Position numbers and translations under genes: made by a program. A stretch of DNA of 64,000 bases. It comes from Hydra vulgaris. Taxonomy: Eukaryota > Cnidaria > Hydrozoa > Anthoathecata > Hydridae. The notes under the pieces were generated by a model. That model was given only the letters and a program-made list of their open reading frames with translations, made no database searches and was not told the origin of the DNA. Numbering within the stretch: position 1 is the stretch's first letter; each line of letters begins with the position of its first letter. The stretch is taken from positions 21,364,001 through 21,428,000 of the forward strand of contig NC_088931.1 in NCBI RefSeq assembly GCF_038396675.1. Reading direction: 5' to 3'. This document shows positions 24,101 through 39,100 of the stretch, one piece after another.

Positions 24101-27100
24101 GAAAAGAAGTTCGCTTTAATCAAACATTTGTTAAGTTGAACCATTATCCTTGGTCCTTTGGAGGTTTTAGTTATTGATTAAAACTGTAATTACAGTTTTA
24201 AATAATTAAACAGTTATATACAGTGGTGGAAAAAATCAATGACCTAAACATTTAAAAAAATACATTTTATTCACAGTAATTAATGAAACTGATATTACTT
24301 TTTTTGTTTTCATAAAGTATAGTGTTAATACTTACTTTAAAAAAGTTACTAAGTTCCTTCTGACTTTTCTCATGTAACTAACAACTTTGTTTAAAGTAGC
24401 TGGATTTTACTAAATTTACTGGAAAAATTAATACATACAGAAATGGCTAATTTGATTTTATAATGAAAAAAATCAATAAAATTCAATGTTTATGTAATAA
24501 ATTGTTAACAGAATTAATAAAACAATTAATAACAGAAACAAACTATTTTTTACTTGGCAAAATGTTCTATCACTACATATCTATAACAATATTTTGTTGC
24601 ATGTTATTTTTTTTTTTAACTTTAATCTTTTGGGCTGTTGACTAATTTATAGCATATTGATGGCAGAATAGTGTACTATGATGTTTTTACAGCCTCCCAA
24701 AGATTCTTTTCTATTTCAAAGCATTTATTTTACCTTATCTTTTACAATTTTCCATAAATTTCTATTGGATTTAAATCTGACAATTGTTCAGGCGAATCCA
24801 ATTATCTTTTACTTTAAAACAATCTCTTGGTGATAGTTTTGCATATGTTTTGGATTGTTATATTATAAATATTAGCTGTTATAATGTCTGTTATTAAATT
24901 AATAGGTCCAGATAATGAGAAATATCCCCGAATCATAATGCAAACTTTTCAGTAGTTTAGTGTTATGCGGGTCAAAATCTTTGTTTGGTGGTTTGTTGAC
25001 AAACTGCTTACCATCTGATCCAAAAATATTAAATTTAGATGTCTGTCCACAAAATTAAACTTCATTTCCTCTTTGTCCATGCAGAATATTTATGACAAAA
25101 CTCTTCTCTGGCTATTAAATGTTGTTTTTTCTATAAACTAATTGATCTTGAAAATAAGTTTACTTTAACTGAACATTCTCTAATCATTTTAATGGTGTTT
25201 TTCTTTTGTGACCCCTTATGTCACATTTTTGTGGTTTAAGAGTGTTTTAAGCCATTCCAACAGAACGCTCAGCTATATTCTTAAAATCTCTATATGACTT
25301 TTCATTGTTTTTAAGCTCAGATGAGATGCAATGTGACATTTTATAAGTTAAAACAAATCCTAGGTTTTAATCCTAAGTTAAAACTGTCATATAATTTATT
25401 TACTTTATATACATAATACCACCATCACATATTTTTATATATTAAAAAAACTTTAAAAGTGAAAGATAATACATTTAACTTTTAACTAATATATTAGTAA
25501 ACTAAACATAAATAGAACACAATTAACTAAACATAGATAGAACACCTAATGAACATACCACATTTCAAAATATACAGTACAATATTACTTAGTAAAATAG
25601 GAAGGTCAGAGCAATTAGATAGGGGGTGGCCAAAGCAGTCAAGGTTGGGAATTTGAAAGAGAGGGATGATAGTGACTCTTCTTTTGACTAAATATGGGGA
25701 GGTGTCTGTTGCACCCACCCCACCAACTTTTCTAATGCCTGTGCTGTTACTGATAACCAAAGCCAATTCACATAATAGAAAGTAATAGCAAATGAAAATT
25801 TAAAGAAAAAAAGAATAACTTCACTACTTTAAACAAAGTTGTTAGTTGCACAAGAAAAATTAAAGTGAACTTTAATATTTTCGAAGATATAATTATCAAC
25901 ACTAGTTCTTATTAAAAAATAATAAATATCAATTATCATCAACTTCTACCAATAAAATGCACTTTTTTAAATGTTTAGATTATGTATTTATTATTTTTTC
26001 CACCATTATATTTAGTTATTAATAATTTTCTCAAACCAACACTAATTAGACACATACTGAAGCCCAAGAAAATACACATATGGTGGTACTTTTAAATTTA
26101 TAAATAAAAAATACATATAAAACAAATAAAACTAAGTATCAACATCCACTCTAACTCACTTATTTTAATTTTATATTTAGGTAATCAGGGACAAACTCAG
26201 ACCTTTTTTATTCCAAAAAATAATTATTATTTATTTTCTTTTGCTTTTTTATTAAAAATAAGAAAAAAAGCTTTAAACGAAGAAATTTCAGTAAATAACT
26301 AATATCAGCTGTTATAGTGTCTGTTATTAAATAAATAGGTCCAGATGACGAGATATATCCCCACATCATAATGCCAACTTTTCAGTATTTTTAGTGTTAT
26401 GTTTATCCACAAACCACCAAACTCTTTGTTTGGTGGTTTGTGGATAAACTGCTTACCATCTGGATCCAAAAATATTAAATTTAGATGAGAGTGTCCACAA
26501 AATTTCTTCTTTGTCCATGCAGAATATTTACGACAAAACTCTTCTCTGACCATCATATGTTCTTATATGTTCAAAGAAATGAACCTGTCATTTCGAAAAG
26601 GGCACAAGTCCATTTACTAAAACATTTCAAAATCAACAAAAATATGATTTTTATTAAAATAAAAAAAACATAAATCATACAGAAATTTTTAATTCAAACT
26701 TATAAACTAACTGCTAAAAGTTTTGGACTTATGTCCTTTTCGAAATGACAGGTTCAAATGCCTTTTACAGCAAGACGTTTTTTCAAATCAAATCCTTTTC
26801 TTCAGATAAAACTAAACAAAGTAAAATTTTAAAATCATTGTTGCAGCACCGGTTTTAACTAAGGGAAGCTATCACATCCCACCTCCTCAAGTGGCTGAGA
26901 AAATTTCCGAATTAAATCTGGGTTTGTCACTAGTACTATCGCTTGTGTGTACCAAAAATATTTGCCAGAGGAAAGTCCTCCTGTCTAATAATATCCTGTT
27001 ATATCCTGGTTTGATCTAAAATTGTACAATATCATTGAACCAGCAATAACCATCCTCAAAAAGATCTTTGCTGACACATACAATCCTATAACCACTAAAT

Positions 27101-30100
27101 TAGTCCACCCCAAAACCACACCACGCCAAAAACCTGATGGATAAATACCTTTTTAAAAATCTGCAATGATTAAAACCTATCAACAATCCTTTGCTCAAAA
27201 AATATCTCCAAATTCTTTGTGATGGCAGCAGTGACCTCTATCTCCCACGCATTATGGAATCTCAGCAACCTTTTCTATGCAAGTTATCTGTTTTTTATCT
27301 GCATTCTTAGCTTAGTTTATTATCTAACAATAAATAAAATTGTATTACTATATTATATATTTTATATATATATAATAGATAAAATTGTATTATTATATTA
27401 TATATTATTATATGATACTTTTTTTAATACCTTTAAAAAATATATACATTTATTAGGTCTTTCCAGACAAATGGAAAATAAGAAAAAAATTTGAGAACAA
27501 CATAAACAACAAATGGAAACAAATTTTATTTAATTGATTATAGTCTCAATATTCTAAAATAACTATAAATTATGACAAAAATAACAAAACATCAGGCTAT
27601 TTGAAGTGTCAAGAATCAATAATATGATTTTATGTTTATGTCAATAGTGATACTCAAGCGTGAAAAAAAATTGTATAGAGGAAAACAGTGTAAAAGTGTA
27701 GTGTAAAAAAAATAGTGTAAACAACATATCCAGGTTAGCTTTTAAAAAGAAATTTAAAAAAATTAGCTTATGAAATGAAAATTATGATTATAATAAAATT
27801 ATGATTATAATAAATTTTTTTAAATTTATTTAAATCAACTATAATAAAATTATTTATTATAGTTGATTTTTACAAAACTATTTAAAAAAATCTTTTATTC
27901 CTTTGGCACCCATTAAAATACTTTTATTTTATATATTATTATAGAATACAATTATGAGTGCGCTAAGACAATCTTTAAAAAGTTGTTGCTTTCTATATCA
28001 ACCTAATATATAGGCCTCAGCAGGAGTAAATAAGTGTACGAGCGATGAAATGCTTGTCAAAAATGGATTTGGTGGGCGATGCAAGCCATTCAAGCTGATA
28101 GTGCTTGTGTAGGCGATTGATTTTACTTTGCAATTTTCAAAGAAAATTTCCACCAAAATAATATGTACTTAAGGATGCAGTGTGGATCCATCAACAACTC
28201 TCTTGCATGCTTTCACTAAATCAGTCTATGCATGTATTGCCCACTACAGCTCTTTATTTCAATATGTTTTAAAAGTTAAAAAAATCAAAAACATACAATT
28301 TTAGCAAAATCAAAATATTTGCTAAAACCGTTGTTTTCAAAAGAATAAATATCTCATATTATTACTTAAGTCTGCTTTACATAAGCATGCTAGCGCTATA
28401 TGCCATGTGAAAATCACCCATGGTCCTTTCATGTTTCAGTTCGCTTGGGGTTTAAAGCAAAGAAAATTTTTTTCAAGTTTATTGTTAATGATGATCTTAA
28501 GCTTACCCCATGTAAAACTAAATAGGTTTCTGAAAATTAAATTTCAATCTTTTTTTCTCTCAATAAAACTTCAATAAAACCCTAAGCAAATTAAGTATGG
28601 TAATTTAACAAAGTTTTTTGAATAAATAAGTTAGATCATTTCCACCTCAGCAAAAATTATTTCTTTAAATAAGCTGTTTTTTTTTTATGTTTAGAATGTT
28701 TAACTATTTTGTTTGAAAACATTGTACACTTCATAAATTTTTTTTTTAATAACTAAACTAACAACTTTTTTATAACACAACTTCAAATATAACTATTTCT
28801 TGTTTGTAATTTTTATTATAGAAATTGAAGCTTGTTACTTTCTTGGTCAATTAGAAGATGTAAATTAACTGTTTTCAGTATATGCTTGAGATAAAATGTC
28901 AAAAAAAATATATATATTTCAAAAACCTAGAAATAAAATAAACAGCCAATAACATTTTAAAAATTAAACTTATTTTGTGGCAATTTAGTTAATTGCAGTA
29001 GTTTAAAAAAATTGATAGCTTTAATTATAAAAAGCATATAATTTTATTTCAGAAACAAAAGTAACTTCTGACTTAAGTTTTAACTTCTTGCAACTTTATT
29101 GGAAATAAATTTGTTAAAAGAAAAATATAAAATTTTAAACATTTAATAAAATGATTAAAAATTAAAAATATGGTAGTAAATCTAGCTTTAAAAAATATCA
29201 TGCACAAACAAATAAAAATATCATAAAACAGAATAAAAAAAAAAATCATTTCACATGTTTCATGACAAGCTTTTACCACATCAGTATCACATAAGTGAAT
29301 ATAGATATACCACGAATAACCAAGCATCTCCTTGTCACTGTATCCAAGAATGGAACTTGTTCTAATTTTAAAGTTATAAAATAAAATTTTAATAAACATA
29401 ATTAAAAAAATTTAATTTATTTTAATCATAAAAATTTAAAACTAATTTTATTCAAATTTGAAAGTCAAAAACTTTTAAATATTAACAAAGCAATTTTTAT
29501 CTGACAAAACAGTTACTAACAAAATGGCAAAATCCAATTAAACCCAAAACAAGAAAACCAAGTAAACAGAAAACATAGAATTACATCTTACATGTTATCC
29601 ATTTCAAATATTTTCATGTCAAGACTGTGTTTGCTGATAAATGTTTTTCTATCTATAGGAAACTCAACTGATGTTGAAGTCAACAAGGGGTTACCAATTG
29701 CAAGTAAACACTGAGTGAAACCTTCATTTTGATCAAGTTTTGTTTTATAGTTTTTGATTGTCCCAGTGCAATGCACAACCTAAATACAGCACTGTCAACT
29801 TATAACTTATTTTAATAAAATAAAATAAATTAGAGAGAAAACCTAGGTATACAAGCATTAAAACTATGGTATTATATATTTTAAAAAATTTTATAAGTTC
29901 TTTTTAAAGGTCAGAGAGGAAACTACGTTTGAGGAGCTTATTCTTTTTATCTCTCTCAAACTTATAACTTTGAACAAGAACCTCAACATACAAAAACACT
30001 TTACAGAGAAACAAGCTAATGAGGCACTACCCAAGAATGTGTTGAGATTTTAAAACAACACTCAAGACAAATGTTTCACCACTACAGCATTACCAATAAA

Positions 30101-33100
30101 CAGCATCACTAGCCTCGAGTAGAACTGAGAAATGATACCATTAAATAAAAAAATGATAATGATCTGATAATAATTAGCAATTCTTTACCACAGAAATAGA
30201 TTTTTTTTTAATTACATTCACCTCCATAAGTGTTCAGAGAGAAGCCACTGAAGTCAAGGAAATTACCCATTTTACTTGAAACTCTCTTCTACCTCAAACT
30301 CCAAAACACAAACTATGTTAAACAAAGATTTGAACCTCAAACCACTTGATTGTGAGCCAAAATTTTTACTACTATAACATTACATTTTAAAGAGTTTTCT
30401 GATGCATAAAGGCTAATTTTAGTTAAATTAATGAACTGTGAATTATAAAAAATAAAAAACTTTTGAAATCAAAACCTCTCTATAAAATCTTTAAAATGTC
30501 CCTGAAATTATTTTATAGATAACTTACTCTGTAAGTTGATGCATTTATGTTAACATTTTTACCACGACTGGTCAGAGTTGACTTCATACGCAAGAAGAAT
30601 GATCGATATGGGCTATTCTTGAGCTCATCACAAATTTCTAAAAACAAATTTTATTAAATTATTTTTATTCATTTGATTTAATAATAATATAATTATATTA
30701 ATTAGCCAAGGCTTTTTTTTTTAACATGTATTTAAAGAGTTTTAAATAGTAAAAATGTATAAGCAAAATGAAAAATCTAAATCAAAGAATAACAGACATC
30801 AATCAAAAAAATAAATTTTTGAATTTTTTTATGTTACAACATAAGTATTTTTTATAAAAAAACTCAGTTTCTAAATCCAAACTAATATTTATTACAAAAC
30901 ACGCATGAAACTATTTAAATCTAGTGTGGCATGCAGTTAAGTGGGCATTTTCTAACAGTTGTTTTTTTTTTTTTAATGGGATTTAATATGTTGATATAAG
31001 TTTTATACTTTGGTGGAAATAAAATAAAAGTTCATTTTTGATAAATCAAGATTTACTTGAGAATCATCCATAAATTACGTAACGCAAACTTTCACAATAA
31101 ACAAAACAAAAAAGATCAAAACTTTTCTCTCGCAGAGTCTTAATTTAAATAAAAAATGTTGATATAAGTTTTATAACTAAAAGCTAAAATACATTAAACA
31201 ATCATGTTAAAACTAAATACTTAATTATGTTTAATACATTTTTTAACAACTTAAGGGATCTTTAATATAATAGTTAGATTATTATTTGCACTTACTAATT
31301 ATGTATTAGGTAACCAAAAAAGTTCGTGCGGTTGTTGGTAATTGAATTGTTTTTAGCATTTTTTACAACACCCACATCGCACAAGGCAAGTAGCTTTGTT
31401 GCGTAATAGAACGCGTGTGTCACGCGCAGTTGCTGCATATATAGTGTAGGCTTGTAACGAGCTTACAGGAAAGGTTTTGTGTAAAGAAAGGATGGCAACC
31501 CAACCAACGATTATTCGATCTTGCTTACTTTACGAGTTCAAACTTGGAAGGAATGCAACACAAGCGGCCAAAAACATCTGCACAGCATTTGGAGAAGGTA
31601 CAGTAAGTGAACGCACAGCACAGAAGTGGTTTCAGCAATTCTCTTCGGGAGATGAGTCCATCGAAGACCTGCCGCGTTCTGGACGCCCATTGTTGGTTGA
31701 TGAGGATGAACTGAAGGACGCTGTCGAGTCTGACTCCAGCCAAACTTGCCAAGAACTTGCAGTGAGGTTTGCTGTGAGTGTTGAAACCATCCGCCTGCAT
31801 CTGCATGCGATTGGGAAAGCGTGGAAGCTGAGTCGGTGGGTTCCGCACAAATTGTCGATCGACAACAAGAAGCAACGGCTTACGATCTGCACATCACTCT
31901 TATCACGCAACAATGTTGAGCCTTTTCTTGATCGTTTATTGACATGCGACGAAAAATGGGTTGTGTACAACAATACCAAGCGTTGCTACCATTGGTTGTC
32001 CCCCGATGACCCCATCCCAAAGGCACCCAAGCCCAATCTCCACGAGCGGAAGGTTTTGCTCTGCATTTGGTGGACTACAGCTGGTGTGGTGCATTACGAG
32101 TTGCTCCCAACAGGCCAAACCATTACTGGACTGGTCTACTCACCACAGCTGCAACGAGTTCACGACCTGTTGCTTGTAAAGCAGCCTGCACTGGTGCACA
32201 GGAGAGGAGTTCTGCTTCTCCACGACAACGCGAGACCGCACACCGCTCGCGTGACTCAGGACAAGCTCCAAAGCCTTGGTTGGGAGAGTTTGCCTCATCC
32301 ACCATACTCGCCAGACCTCTCCCCTACTGATTTCCATTTTTTCCTTTCCCTGGGAAATCATTTAAAAGGACAGCAGTTCCGAGACCAGGACGCGGTTGAA
32401 ATGGAGTTGAAAGCTTTTATAGACTCAAAGGACCAAGAACTTTTTAGAAGTGGAATAAATAAGCTTGTTTTACGTTGGGAAAAGGTTTTAGATGCTAATG
32501 GTGACTATTTTGATGAATAAATGTACTTACTTTTGTCGTTTTGTGTGTTTTTATTATATACGGAAAAACCGCACAAACTTTTTTGGTTACCTGATATTTA
32601 CACATTTAATCATTTAAAGTAAAACTTGAAATCTAACCCTAATATAGGTTAACTTTTTTATTATGACCTTTTGAACTTTCAGGAGTTTTAAACCAATTGG
32701 GAAATACATCATACCATTAGACTTTCTAAACCCCTGATGTTTACATAAATATATCTTTCTTGATACACACTATCAGATAAACTATTCCCAATCTCCTTCT
32801 AAGATCACTGTTTCTTTTCTCATCTTTTAAAGCCTCACAAATACATCCATCTGTTCATAATCTTTTTTATTCTTTCCAAACAATTGACAGCATAAACTTT
32901 AATTCATTGTGCTTCTTCTGCTCCCCCAGCTGATTCAACTGCATCTCCAAGATATAACAAAAATTACTAACAGTCTATTTTAGAATAGATAAAGGAAAAA
33001 CCATTATTATATTTCAAGAAGTTGAGTTTTGAAGGGTGTTTACCCTCAAGCTTAACAACAAGCTAAAAGGAACATTAATAACAGTAATAAAACATTAAAA

Positions 33101-36100
33101 ACATAACAGCTTTTAAATGCGTTGAACAACACTTAATAAACATCTTTATGTAGTGCTTGTGAAGACTTTATACCACCTAATTCAAACTATTGTGACATTT
33201 GGGATCTTCAATTTTCATAACATAAATTATTTTAAAATTTCAGATTTGTTATTTGTTATAGTAAATTTATATGAAGTGTATTATGTTACAAGTATAAAAT
33301 CTAGATATCAGACCTTGTTTTAAAGTGTTACGCTGCTGGCAATTTACATACAAGCTATTTAACGCTTTAAGCGATTTCTGTAAAGCAACTTTTTATTATT
33401 TTTTATTAACTTATTAAACAAAACTTGAAAAAAAAAAACATAAATATTTGTAATAAAAAACTTTGATTTATCATCTTGCAAGCACAAGAATTTATACAAC
33501 TTTTATAGTAATAAAAAAAATTTACTTAAACTTATATTTAATAATAAAAATTAATAAGTTAATAACAAAAAAAATTATCTTTATATTATCGCTATCTATT
33601 TTATTTTTATTATGTTTTATGATAGTGACTGATTTATTCTTTGTTTTTTTCCGCAAAAATATTTTCACCATCTGGTAAATTTGATTTAATTCAACACCTT
33701 TTCAGACATTGTTATGAGATTTTGTTGTGTAACGGAAAAGCATAACGCAAGTAAATGTAACTTTACACTATAAAGATATTTACTTCGTTAAATGTTTAAT
33801 TACGTCAGTTGCGTATTTTAAAGTACCACATTGTAATTCAATTCAATTTGAAACCACATTAAAAATCTTTATAAGTTTTTATCTTTATAAAATATCTTTA
33901 AATTAAACAATATTGTTATAAAAAAATAATAATAATAAAAGGGTCATTCCATGCCAAATGGACCAAAATTTTAGGGCTTTAACATGGACCTCCTCAGATT
34001 CTGATGAAACTTAGTGGGTTTGTTAATATCAATGAGAAAGGCAATTCCTAAAAATTTCAGCATAAAATCTTTTGTGGTTCATGAGATATGGTCCTTTGAA
34101 ATTTCTGATTTTTCCAAAAATAAAAACTTCAGTAGCAAAAACATGATTTTCTCATACTTTGAAGCTCTATATTTTAAAAACAAAATTTCAAAAAACCTTC
34201 TAGTTTTTTTTTATTGTATACAACTCTAGACTTACTTTAATAAAACTTGGTCAATATCAAAACCTGCAGTTTAAGAAATGAAAAGAAATATTTTTTTAGT
34301 TTCTATATAGGATAGGCTTCTAAATTTTTAGAAATTTACTGATAAGATACAATTCATTGAAAAATTGTAGGCCTCTAAAAATGACTGCGGCTAAAACTTA
34401 GGAAAATGTGCCTCCACTTCAAACCACCGGTAACCTAGGATCAACACTGGTTTTAATAAAATTTTTTTTTCCTTCTAATTTAATAGACTTTATTACAGTG
34501 GTTTCAGAAAAAAAAAAGTGGGTTCTCATGGGAAAGTTACAAAATCAGAACAATGAAAATTACCCAAAATACATTAAAAACGATAAAATAAAGTTATTGT
34601 TATACTTTAGTTTGTATTATATATTGTAATACAAAGTATGTATGAATTTAAAAGTATTTTATAATCAGTACTAGAAATAAGTCTAGAATTAAATCTGAAT
34701 TAAACTCAATTTTTAAATAGCCCTAGCTCTTTCCTGCCCCCCTCATCCCCTGATTATTTACTTTTTAACATTCACATTTTTTCCCAAAACTTAGAAAAAA
34801 ATTGTAATAAAACTTAGAAAAAAATGTAATTGAACACTTCTCCTTATATGGCGTGTCTGGTTTTATGTCTGATGTATGAAGTGCCTTTATGCCCGAACAC
34901 ACTACTAAACATAAACATATAAAAACTGAAATTTAGTCTTTATATGTGTATGTGAAATGAAAGACTTTTAGTCTAATTTACCTAATACTTAATATCATGG
35001 CTATAAATTTTATAATATTTTTTTATTGTTTGATAGACATAGCATGGAAGATATCACCTTTAATCAGTGGCAAAAGGCCAACAAAAAACATGATATAGTT
35101 TCAGTCACTCTTCCTATGTATGATTTTATTGAAAAAAATGTAAAAGTGTTTGTATCATTTCAGATCATTTGCAACACAATATAAACTCAGTTCATTTTTT
35201 CATTTATGAAGTAATAAAACAAAAGAGCAGTTGCCTTACTTCAATTATTGCATTTATTTTTTAAGTTCAATCAACTATATCATGTTTTTTGTTGGCTTTT
35301 TGCCACTGATTAAAGGTCCTATCTTCCATGCTATTTCTATCAAACAAAGCAATAAGATACTCTTTTAGTGTGTTGGTATCTGGGCAGTTATTGAGGGCAG
35401 ATATCTTATTAGTGTGTTTGGGCATAAAGGCACTTCATACATCAGACATAAAACCAGACACGCCATGTAAGGAGAAGTGTTCAATTACAATTTTTTTCTA
35501 AGTTTTGGGAAAAAATGTGAATGTTAAAAAGTAAATAATCAGGGGAGGAGGGGGGCAGAAAAGAGCTAGGGCTATTTAAAAATTGAGTTTAATTCAGATT
35601 TAATTCTAGACTTATTTCTAGTACTGATTATAAAATACTTTTAAATTCATACATACTTTGTATTACAATATATAATACAAACTAAAGTACAACAATAACT
35701 TTATTTTTATCGTTTTTAATGTATTTTGGGTAATTTTCATTGTTCTGATTTTGTAACTTTCCCATGAGAACCCACTTTTTTTTTTCTGAAACCACTGTAA
35801 TAAAGTCTATTAAATTAGAAGGAAAAAAAAATCTTATTAAAACCAGTGTTGATCCTAGGTTACCGGTGGTTTGAAGTGGAGGCACATTTTCCTAAGTTTT
35901 AGCCGCAGCCATTTTTAGAGGCCTACAATTTTTCAATGAATTGTATCTTATCAGTAAATTTCTAAAAATTTAGAAGCCTATCGTATATAGAAACTAAAAA
36001 AATATTTCTTTTCACTTCTTAAACTGCAGGTTTTGATATTGACTCATCAAAAATCAACTTTTATACTTGCAAACAATTTTTTCGGTTTTTTAGGTAGCCA

Positions 36101-39100
36101 TTATGGAGAAAATATGACATTCAAGAATTCAATGTCAAAGTTTTATTAAAGTAAGTCTAGAGTTGTATACAATAAAAAAAAACTAGAAGGTTTTCTGAAA
36201 TTTTGTTTTTAAAATATAGAGCTTCAAAGTATGAAAAAATCATGTTTTTGCTACTGAAGTTTTTATTTTTGGAAAAATCAGAAATTTTAAAGGACCATAT
36301 CTCATGAACCACAAAAGATTTTATGCTGAAATTTTTAAGAATTGCCTTTCTTATTGATATTAACAAACCCACTAAATTTTATCAAAATCTGAGGGAGTCC
36401 ATGTCGGACCTTGGTCCAGCAGTTGGCATGAAATGACCCAAAATTCAAACGTTGTTTAAAAAAATAAATTTCCTTATTTTTAAAAACTTAAACTTATTTA
36501 AACTTATTTTTTTTTCTCTTTAAAACATTTGACTTATGTTTATATATTTTTTTCAAATGAGGGGGTGATGCTTATAGCTGAATTTCTTCAAGGCCAAAAA
36601 ACAAATAAAAACTATCAGCATTTTTTTTTTTAACATTTCGGCTTTAACTAAATTTTTGCTTACTACTCATAAACTAGTTAATCATTTCTAATCGACGTTC
36701 GTTCTTTGGTCAATTCAAAAAATTAATGCTAAAGAAAAAACTTGTTAAAAAGCAGTTTCAAAACTGAAAAATTCTTCTTTTTATAAATTTTTTTATATAA
36801 AATTTACTAAAAAAATTCTCTAAAATACTTTTAATAAATCTAATAATTTTGCCTACAGGCTTGATTATGGTTTATCTGGCAATGCATTTATATACAGTTA
36901 TAAGTGAACTAAGGGATTGTCCATAAATTATGTAACAAACTTTCACAATAAACACAACAAAAAAGATCAAAAGTTTTCCCTCACAGAGTTTTAATTTAAA
37001 TAAAAAAAATCAAAATATTAATTTTAATGTTTAAGTTTAATTATCAAGTATTTTTATTATTAAGTTATTAACATTAAGTTTAATGAAAATTGCTGCGTAA
37101 AAGAGCTTAATATCTCCTACTTCTGTTTATTAAATATATTTTGTGTTGCGTAATTTATGGACAATCCCTAACCACTTTTATATATTATCTCTTTCGTAAC
37201 AGAATAAAAAAAAATTATTGATTTGAAACTATAAATAAATAAACAAAATAGTCTAATGTAACACGAACATTTTAAAGTTTGAATTAAATTTTTTTTTAAA
37301 AATTTTCTTTTCCTTAACATAATTTGGAAATTAATGTTTTCCGCATAAACTATTTAAAAAAACTGTTTAATTAATTTAATTGAAAAAAGATTTGGCATTA
37401 TGTAAATGGCTTAACATGAAGGTGAAATCACCACTTTGTATGCAAAATTCAAATAGCATAATGCTTCTAAACAAGGCCTGCTTTGTACTTATTTAAAGGA
37501 TCTCAAAATGCTGAAACAAGTTGTGTTTATATTAAAGTTAATGATTTTTAAAAATGCTCGGGCTGAATTTTTTTGATTAAAACAGAATAACAAACGTATC
37601 AAGAAAAACTAACTAACTTTGTAGTTTTAGTAAAAGCTCACATTCTCAATTTAAGTGTGATTTTCAAGTCTTTAAAACATACAGGCATTTTTCAACAGAA
37701 TCTACAGACTTTATAATTTATTCAAGTGTGTTTAATTCCAAAGAGTTTTATTATATGATATTATTGTAAAACTTTGATAAGAAATCTAGAAATTCTTTAT
37801 AATTATTTTTCTTAATGAACGATTTGTCGCATCAAAATTATGAATAAAATCTTTTTGATATTTTAAGCAATTATTGGTATAATTTGGTTTTGTGCTATTT
37901 TTAATGTTATTAAACAATAATAATAATAATAATGTTATTAAATCTTTATCAAGATTTTTTTTTTTTAATTTCTTTTATTGTTCAACTATATAAAAGTATT
38001 TATTTGTAACAGCATTTATTTGTAACTTTTTTTTACTTTTTTTTGTCCTATTTATATTAGCTGATGTATGTACACTCCACTGCGACTATGGCTATATTAA
38101 CTGCACATTGATGCACTTATTCTATGAAACTATAAAAAATAAGAACAAATTATGAACATAACTATAAATAAACAATAATAATAGTTAAAAATATAACTAC
38201 TTTCTAAAATAAAAAGAAAGTACCCAATAAAGGGTTTGTCTGCCATGTCTCTAAATCAGAGCAATATAACATCCAGAGCACAGCGATAATATGTAATTTA
38301 CTTGAAAAAATTAATGAATTCATAAGAAACAATTATTTTTTTAAATGTATAGTAAACATTAAACTTAAGAATTAAACATATTTGAATAAATAATAAAGTC
38401 AGTAGTTTAACAAAAAAATAAAGTGGTTACATTTTAAATATTTAAAAATCACACTGAAATGGAGAAAGCAAGCTTGGACTAAAACTACAAAGTTAGTTTT
38501 AGTTGGTTTACCTTTATTATTTTGTTTTACTCAAAAAAGGCTCAGCCTAGACATTTCTTTAAAACATTCTCTTTAATATGAATACAACTTGTCTAGGCAC
38601 TTTAGGATCCCTTTAAAACAACAACAATTTTAAAGGCATAATTTAAAACATTTAAGTTTTTAAATAAAGAGTTAAAGTAGGAATTCTTTAAAGTAGGTAT
38701 TCTTTAAAGTAGTCTTTAGGGGGAACCTAACAAAAACCAGACTAAACAAATTTAGTCAAAATTTTTATTGGTTGATTTTAAAATTTCTCAACATTTGTTT
38801 CAATCCTTTAGTTACCATTTTTTTAAACATATTTATAATACTTGAATTAATTGGTATTTAAATCAAAATTAAATTAAAACATAAGTTTTGACTTTTATTA
38901 CTTTTAAAGTGGTAAATTTATTGTTTTTTCCAGGTTTTCACAATATGATAAACAGCTTTTTATTAAAACAGTGTTCACAGTTTTTAATTAATTGAGAATT
39001 TGAAGTCCAGAAGCTTTTTCAATATTACAAATTATCATATTGAAAAATTAGTAATAAAAAAATACTTTTCTTGGGATTCTGCAAACATGGTGCTGCCTCA

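Larger units (their letters stand above)
22070..24190. mobile_element. Possible pogo/Tigger-like element split by a later insertion
   Basis: Phrases such as GGTAAGTCGAATCTTGGCTAA and GGTTAACTCGAACTTTTG (22085-22285) and related ones in 24050-24190 (CTTAACTTGAACTATT, TTAAGTTGAACCATT) resemble termini of pogo-like elements. They flank the separate element at 22529-23928. Weak evidence. Confidence 0.3.

Noticed and set aside
29073..29399. Full 108-codon frame around exon 6 as a separate gene
   Set aside because: Only 29255-29361 is exon; the rest is AT-rich intron translation beyond GT/AG borders.
32067..32361. Several extra open frames overlapping the mariner gene on both strands
   Set aside because: Shadows of the GC-rich transposase; no independent features.
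33995..34010. CTGATGAAAC in the palindrome arm as a hammerhead core
   Set aside because: No room for helix II, and the sister arm reads TTGATAAAAT.
34014..36372. Mirrored 71-codon frames as a conserved small protein encoded in both palindrome arms
   Set aside because: Conservation follows from DNA-level arm identity, and the lone copy at 59336 breaks the frame.
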